Part shown: positions 59,362 through 64,000 of the stretch, one piece after another
How the letters are laid out: every line of letters starts with the position of its first letter
How positions within the stretch are numbered: position 1 is the stretch's first letter
Origin: Rhodoferax ferrireducens T118
GTDB taxonomy: Bacteria; Pseudomonadota; Gammaproteobacteria; Burkholderiales; Burkholderiaceae_C
Direction of reading: 5' to 3'
Length of the DNA stretch: 64,000 bases
Assembly: GCF_000013605.1 (NCBI RefSeq)
Contig: NC_007908.1
Coordinates: 2,108,001 to 2,172,000 of the forward strand
Position numbers and translations under genes: made by a program
Notes under the pieces: generated by a model
Told to the model about the DNA's origin: nothing
The model's input: only the letters and a program-made list of their open reading frames with translations
Database searches by the model: none

Positions 59362-61281
59362 TTGAATAATCAGTGGTTTTCAAAAATTGCCGTCTGGCTC
59401 GTTATTGCTCTTGTGCTTTTCACGGTATTCAAGCAGTTTGATGCGCGTGGGCCTGCGAGCGCCGGGTATCTGGGCTACTCTGACTTTCTGGAGGAAGTTC
59501 GAAATAATCGCATCAAGAGCGCTGTCATCCAGGAGGGGCAGGGCGGTACTGAAATTGTGGCTGTGACGACCGATGACCGCAGGGTCAGGACCACCGCGAC
59601 ATACCTGGACCGTGGTCTGGTGGGTGACTTGATCGCCAATGATGTCAAGTTTGATGTCAAACCGCGCGAAGAAGGTTCTTTGCTCATGACGCTGCTGGTC
59701 AGTTGGGGGCCGATGCTCTTGTTGATCGGTGTCTGGGTTTACTTTATGCGCCAGATGCAGGGCGGCGGCAAGGGTGGGGCCTTCAGTTTTGGTAAATCCA
59801 AGGCACGTCTGCTTGACGAAAACACCAACTTGGTGACCTTCGCTGATGTTGCGGGTTGTGACGAGGCCAAGGAAGAAGTCAAGGAAGTGGTTGACTTTCT
59901 GAAAGATCCGGCCAAATTCCAGAAGCTGGGTGGGCGCATTCCGCGCGGCCTGTTGCTGGTGGGCCCACCGGGCACTGGCAAGACGCTGCTGGCCAAAGGC
60001 ATTGCCGGTGAAGCCAAGGTTCCGTTCTTTTCGATTTCGGGTTCTGATTTTGTTGAAATGTTCGTCGGCGTCGGTGCTTCCCGGGTGCGCGACATGTTTG
60101 AGAACGCCAAGAAAAATGCACCTTGCATTATCTTTATCGACGAAATTGATGCTGTGGGTCGGCAACGTGGCGCCGGCTTGGGCGGTGGCAATGACGAGCG
60201 TGAACAAACACTGAACCAGATGCTGGTGGAGATGGATGGTTTTGAGACCAATGTTGGCGTGATCGTGGTGGCTGCCACCAATCGCCCTGACATTCTTGAC
60301 TCCGCGTTGCTGCGGCCGGGCCGCTTCGACCGGCAGGTGTATGTCACTCTGCCCGATATTCGGGGCCGTGAGCAAATTCTCAATGTACACATGCGCAAAG
60401 TGCCCTTGGGTCAGGATGTCAATGCCGGGGTGATCGCACGCGGTACACCGGGCATGTCGGGTGCCGATCTCGCTAATTTGTGCAATGAGGCGGCCTTGAT
60501 GGCGGCACGTCGCAATGCCCGCACGGTTGAGATGGCGGACTTTGAAAAAGCCAAGGACAAAATTCTGATGGGCCCGGAGCGCAAGAGCATGGTCATGCCC
60601 GAAAGCGAGCGCAAGAACACGGCTTATCACGAGTCGGGTCACGCGTTGATCGGCAAGTTGTTGTCCAAGTGCGATCCGGTGCACAAAGTGACCATCATTC
60701 CGCGTGGTCGTGCCTTGGGCGTCACCATGAGTTTGCCAGCGCAAGACCGCTACAGCTACGACAGCGAATACATGCTGCACCAGATCAGCATGCTGTTTGG
60801 TGGTCGTATTGCTGAAGAAGTGTTCATGAACCAGATGACCACCGGTGCCAGCAACGATTTTGAGCGTGCTACCCATATTGCGCGCGACATGGTGACGCGT
60901 TATGGCATGACCGATGCCCTGGGTCCGATGGTCTATGCCGAGAATGAGGGCGAGGTGTTTTTGGGTCGCTCGGTCACCAAGACCACCACCATGAGCGAAG
61001 AGACCATGCAGAAGGTTGACGCCGAGGTGCGCCGCATCATTGACCAGCAATACAGCCTGGCGCGCAAGCTCATTGAAGACAATCGCGACAAGATGCACGC
61101 CATGGCCAAGGCCTTGCTGGAGTGGGAAACCATTGACAGTGAACAGCTCGACGACATCATGGCCGGTAAAGAGCCCCGTCCGCCGAAAGACTGGACGCCA
61201 CGTATCCCGCCCGCTGGCAGTGACAGCAGCAGTGGTGGCACGCCCGCCGTCAAAACGGATGTGGCGCCAACGGCTGCCTGA
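59362..61281 (+). CDS. ftsH: ATP-dependent zinc metalloprotease FtsH
   Basis: 639 aa from TTG 59362 ([14 protein letters not shown]), GGAG 6 nt upstream; the in-frame TTG at 59350 overlaps that site. Two membrane helices (about 7-25 and 104-124) flank a periplasmic domain. The AAA module has GPPGTGKT (near 202), IIFIDEID and RPGRFDRQV. The protease has HESGH (near 423). It degrades RpoH and LpxC-type substrates, linking it to the heat-shock operon and lipid A genes in this window. Confidence 0.97.
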   Translation: MNNQWFSKIAVWLVIALVLFTVFKQFDARGPASAGYLGYSDFLEEVRNNRIKSAVIQEGQGGTEIVAVTTDDRRVRTTATYLDRGLVGDLIANDVKFDVKPREEGSLLMTLLVSWGPMLLLIGVWVYFMRQMQGGGKGGAFSFGKSKARLLDENTNLVTFADVAGCDEAKEEVKEVVDFLKDPAKFQKLGGRIPRGLLLVGPPGTGKTLLAKGIAGEAKVPFFSISGSDFVEMFVGVGASRVRDMFENAKKNAPCIIFIDEIDAVGRQRGAGLGGGNDEREQTLNQMLVEMDGFETNVGVIVVAATNRPDILDSALLRPGRFDRQVYVTLPDIRGREQILNVHMRKVPLGQDVNAGVIARGTPGMSGADLANLCNEAALMAARRNARTVEMADFEKAKDKILMGPERKSMVMPESERKNTAYHESGHALIGKLLSKCDPVHKVTIIPRGRALGVTMSLPAQDRYSYDSEYMLHQISMLFGGRIAEEVFMNQMTTGASNDFERATHIARDMVTRYGMTDALGPMVYAENEGEVFLGRSVTKTTTMSEETMQKVDAEVRRIIDQQYSLARKLIEDNRDKMHAMAKALLEWETIDSEQLDDIMAGKEPRPPKDWTPRIPPAGSDSSSGGTPAVKTDVAPTAA

Positions 61282-61300
61282 AAACGGTATTTATCAAAAA

Positions 61301-61325
61301 AACGGGGCGACAAGCCCCGTTTCTG
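61301..61325 (+). terminator. Intrinsic terminator after ftsH
   Basis: Stem AACGGGGC/GCCCCGTT with a 5-nt loop, followed by TCTGTTTT, 20 nt after the ftsH stop. It is probably leaky, because folP follows within 30 bp. Confidence 0.75.
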
Positions 61326-61354
61326 TTTTCAAATTTCTGGAGCGCTCTTTCAGC

Positions 61355-62233
61355 ATGAAATGGAACACGGCCCGATTCCTGATTGACCTCAGCCGCCCCC
61401 AGGTGATGGGCATTGTCAATATCACACCCGATTCGTTCTCGGACGGTGGTCAGCACGCATCCACCGCAGCGGCTCTGCGGCACTGTGAGACGCTGCTCAA
61501 AGAGGGGGCTGACATTCTGGATATCGGGGGGGAGTCGACCCGTCCCGGCGCTTTGTCCTTGCCACTGGATGAGGAGTTGGCGCGGGTGCTGCCTGTGGTG
61601 CGTGAAGCGGTTCGCTTGGGTGTGCCGGTATCGGTCGATACCTACAAGCCAAGGGTCATGCAAGCCGTGCTGGACCTTGGCGCTGACATCATCAACGACA
61701 TTTGGGCTCTGCGTTGGACTGAGCCCTGTGCCAACCCCGCACCCGCTGCCTTGAACGCCATGCAAGTGGTGGCAAAACACCCCAGTTGTGGCGTCTGTCT
61801 GATGCACATGCACCGTGAACCCTTGACGATGCAGATGGCCCCCATGGAGGGGGACGTGGTGCCGCAGGTGCTATTATTTTTGGAGCATTTGGCCCAATCG
61901 TTGCATGGGCTAGGGGTAGAAAAGAATCGTATCGTTATTGACCCCGGCATTGGCTTTGGCAAGACCGTGGCACAGAATTTTGCGCTACTGGCACGGCAGG
62001 GTGAGCTGCTGGGTGCGGGTTATCCGCTGCTGGTCGGTTGGTCGCGAAAATCATCATTGGCAGCGATCACAGCCACCCCGCTGGCCGCCGCGGCGACACT
62101 GGATGTTCATGAGCGCCTGGTGCCCAGTGTGGCCGCTGCGTTGTTGGCCGTGGAGCGTGGCGCAGCCATTGTCCGTGTGCATGACGTGCGGGAAACCGTG
62201 CAGGCTCTCAAGGTGCTCGGCGCTATAAGATAG
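61355..62233 (+). CDS. folP: Dihydropteroate synthase
   Basis: 292 aa from ATG 61355. VMGIVNITPDSFSDGGQH, DILDIGGESTRPGA, PVSVDTYKP, IDPGIGFGKT and LLVGWSRKSSL are the DHPS motifs; it condenses p-aminobenzoate with hydroxymethyl-dihydropterin diphosphate for folate. A 50-bp element lies in the gene on the opposite strand, coding for the VLLFLEHLAQSL segment. The ftsH-folP-glmM order is conserved. Confidence 0.95.
   Translation: MKWNTARFLIDLSRPQVMGIVNITPDSFSDGGQHASTAAALRHCETLLKEGADILDIGGESTRPGALSLPLDEELARVLPVVREAVRLGVPVSVDTYKPRVMQAVLDLGADIINDIWALRWTEPCANPAPAALNAMQVVAKHPSCGVCLMHMHREPLTMQMAPMEGDVVPQVLLFLEHLAQSLHGLGVEKNRIVIDPGIGFGKTVAQNFALLARQGELLGAGYPLLVGWSRKSSLAAITATPLAAAATLDVHERLVPSVAAALLAVERGAAIVRVHDVRETVQALKVLGAIR
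61869..61918 (-). repeat. 50-bp dispersed element inside folP (reverse orientation)
   Basis: On the minus strand CCCCTAGCCCA at the left and ATGCTCCAAAAATAATAGCA at the right. GCT and ATAG sit at the standard offsets, and the centre has a perfect GCCCA/TGGGC pair. In frame within folP. Confidence 0.6.
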
Positions 62234-62274
62234 TTGGCGTCGATTTCATTTAACAGATAGGCAAGAGTAGATCA

Positions 62275-63606
62275 ATGACTAGAAAATATTTTGGCACGGA
62301 TGGTATTCGCGGCACGGTTGGGCAAGCGCCCATCACCCCTGATTTTGTGTTGCGTCTGGCCCACGCGGTGGGTCGCGTGCTCAAAAAATCAGAAGCGCGT
62401 CCGACCGTGCTAATTGGCAAGGACACCCGCATCTCGGGCTACATGCTGGAGAGCGCGCTGGAGAGTGGTTTCAATTCTGCCGGTGTCGATGTCGTGTTGC
62501 TGGGTCCCTTGCCGACACCGGGCGTGGCCTACCTCACGCGCGCTCAGCGAGCCTCGCTGGGCGTGGTCATCAGCGCCAGCCACAACCCCTTTGCCGACAA
62601 TGGCATTAAGTTTTTCAGTGCTCAGGGCAGCAAACTGCCAGACGTTTGGGAGCATGACGTGGAGGCTGCGCTGGATGAGCCACCGGTATGGGCTGATTCC
62701 GCCAGCCTGGGCAAGACGCGGCGACTCGATGATGCCGCAGGCCGCTACATTGAATTTTGCAAAAGTACATTTGCCAACGACCTCACGCTCAAGGGGCTCA
62801 AAATCGTGGTGGATGCTGCGCACGGTGCGGCCTACCAGGTGGCGCCCAAGGTGTTTCACGAATTGGGGGCAGAAGTCGTCGCCATTGGCTGTTCGCCCGA
62901 CGGTTTAAACATCAACCACGAGGTGGGAGCCACACATCCGCAGGCCTTGATTGAAGCCGTCAAGGCGCACCAAGCTGATTTTGGTGTGGCGCTCGATGGC
63001 GATGCTGATCGTCTGCAGTTGGTTGACCATGCGGGTCGTCTGTACAACGGAGATGAGCTGTTATATCTGTTGGTGGACGAGCGACTGGGACGCGATGAAC
63101 CGGTACCGGGTGTGGTGGGTACCTTGATGACCAATATGGCCGTGGAGGTGGCGCTTCGAGCCCGTGGGGTGCAGTTTGTGCGCGCCAAGGTGGGGGATCG
63201 TTATGTGCTGGAAGAGCTTGAAAAGCACAAGTGGCTGCTTGGCGGAGAAGGCTCTGGCCACTTGCTGGCGCTGGACAAACATACCACCGGCGATGGGCTA
63301 ATCTCGGCTCTGCAGGTGTTGCAAGCCTGCGTACGCAGCGGGAAGAAGTTGGCTGAGTTGCTCGCTGAAGTAACACTGTTTCCGCAGACGCTGATCAATG
63401 TCCGCTTGCAGCCCGGCCAGGACTGGCAAGTCAGCGCCAACCTGGCCAGCGAATCTCGGGCGGTGGAGACAGAACTGGGTGCCGCGGGCCGATTGCTGAT
63501 TCGTGCCAGTGGCACAGAGCCCTTGGTGCGCGTGATGGTGGAGGCGCGTGATGCCGTCCAGGCCAGGGCGTGCGCCGAGCGGATTGCCAACACCCTCTCG
63601 GTATGA
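62275..63606 (+). CDS. glmM: Phosphoglucosamine mutase
   Basis: 443 aa, converts glucosamine-6-P to glucosamine-1-P for UDP-GlcNAc. [12 protein letters not shown] at the start, the phosphoserine loop [17 protein letters not shown], the metal site [17 protein letters not shown] and a C-terminal [12 protein letters not shown]. Full length. Confidence 0.97.
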   Translation: MTRKYFGTDGIRGTVGQAPITPDFVLRLAHAVGRVLKKSEARPTVLIGKDTRISGYMLESALESGFNSAGVDVVLLGPLPTPGVAYLTRAQRASLGVVISASHNPFADNGIKFFSAQGSKLPDVWEHDVEAALDEPPVWADSASLGKTRRLDDAAGRYIEFCKSTFANDLTLKGLKIVVDAAHGAAYQVAPKVFHELGAEVVAIGCSPDGLNINHEVGATHPQALIEAVKAHQADFGVALDGDADRLQLVDHAGRLYNGDELLYLLVDERLGRDEPVPGVVGTLMTNMAVEVALRARGVQFVRAKVGDRYVLEELEKHKWLLGGEGSGHLLALDKHTTGDGLISALQVLQACVRSGKKLAELLAEVTLFPQTLINVRLQPGQDWQVSANLASESRAVETELGAAGRLLIRASGTEPLVRVMVEARDAVQARACAERIANTLSV

Positions 63607-64000
63607 CCATGGCGCCCAACACTTCCCTGCGCGTTTGTCGCGCTGATTACGCCAACCCCGTGCATGCGCAAGCACTGGTGAGCTTGCTGGACGCCTATGC
63701 CCAGGATCCGATGGGGGGTGCCGAGCCCCTGAGTGAATTCGCCAAAGTCAATCTCATCCCGGCACTCGCAGCGCGCCCGCAGGCCTTCAGTGTGCTGGCG
63801 TTTGATGATGTGGGCGGTCTTGGCGGTGGTCTTCCTGTCGGGTTTGTGAATTGCATTGAAGGCTTCTCGACCTTTGCCTGTCAGCCTTTGGTCAACGTAC
63901 ACGATGTGGCCGTGTTGCCTGCGTACCGGGGGCAGCGTGTGGCCGAAAAGATGCTGGCTCTGGCTGAGAAAATAGCGCGTGAGCGGGGTGCCTGCAAACT
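63603..64000 (+). CDS. GNAT-family N-acetyltransferase, 3' end outside window
   Basis: 132 codons from ATG 63603, overlapping the glmM stop by ATGA, open at the window edge. The segment [23 protein letters not shown] is GNAT motif A (V-x-P-x-x-R-G-x-x). The substrate is unknown; the missing part should be about 40 residues. Confidence 0.8.
   Translation, partial: MTMAPNTSLRVCRADYANPVHAQALVSLLDAYAQDPMGGAEPLSEFAKVNLIPALAARPQAFSVLAFDDVGGLGGGLPVGFVNCIEGFSTFACQPLVNVHDVAVLPAYRGQRVAEKMLALAEKIARERGACK

Noticed and set aside
59380..61098. 572-codon frame antisense to ftsH
   Set aside because: Composition is that of a reverse-strand shadow; ftsH motifs are all intact.
1..64000. CRISPR array, prophage, integron or insertion sequence
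   Set aside because: No regularly spaced repeats, transposase, integrase or phage genes were seen; the repeats present are the two dispersed families described.

Overview
The window looks like the chromosome of a Comamonadaceae betaproteobacterium, most likely Rhodoferax or a close relative. The evidence is the block rpsB-tsf-pyrH-frr-cdsA-dxr-rseP-bamA-ompH-lpxD-fabZ-lpxA-lpxB-rnhB, the carA-lysE-carB order, a grpE-dnaK-dnaJ operon, PhaR, and moderately GC-rich coding DNA. The genus is inferred from gene order and protein character; no search was run.

Layout. Positions 1-3530 hold a divergent pair: an acyl-ACP-reductase-like protein (minus strand, cut by the window edge) and an iron-type alcohol dehydrogenase, with an FNR-type palindrome between them. 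Positions 3731-11003 hold a small secreted protein, a beta-CASP metallo-beta-lactamase, the grpE-dnaK-dnaJ heat-shock operon with a sigma-32 promoter, an FKBP isomerase, an HxlR-like regulator and a ComFB-like protein. Positions 11288-16531 hold phaR, rimO, tRNA-Leu(CAG), rnr and an SDR gene.

Positions 16591-30654 are a minus-strand signalling block, read from high to low coordinates. It holds a membrane PAS-GAF-GGDEF-EAL protein; a decayed copy of that protein's gene start; a second giant PAS-GAF-GGDEF*-EAL-REC-PAS protein with a degenerate GGKEF; a 39-aa ORF; an HDOD protein; the frameshifted C-terminal remnant of a histidine kinase; a REC protein with a degenerate HD-GYP domain; an active-looking HD-GYP protein; and a histidine kinase. 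Several genes overlap by ATGA. The block looks like a phosphorelay acting on cyclic-di-GMP turnover. Positions 30826-36765 hold nnrDE, another MBL/HDOD pair, dadA and an amidase.

Positions 36940-50744 are the translation, isoprenoid and envelope (Bam, lipid A) supercluster, with uppS missing from its usual place between frr and cdsA. Positions 50741-64000 hold a SpoU-type methyltransferase, carA-lysE-carB, greA with a promoter-terminator leader, a DUF4149 protein, yhbY/rlmE, ftsH-folP-glmM and a truncated GNAT gene.

The most unusual signal is a dispersed 50-bp element (about 11 copies plus one shorter variant). It has fixed ends and a divergent centre. Some copies lie between genes, where they often supply the stop codon of a gene read in the opposite direction. 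Others lie inside conserved genes (nnrDE, lpxA, lpxB, the SpoU-type methyltransferase, DUF4149, folP) with the reading frame kept. A second repeat family, starting TTGCGGGACAGACCGTAG, occurs in tandem at the 3' end of lpxD and again next to dadA.
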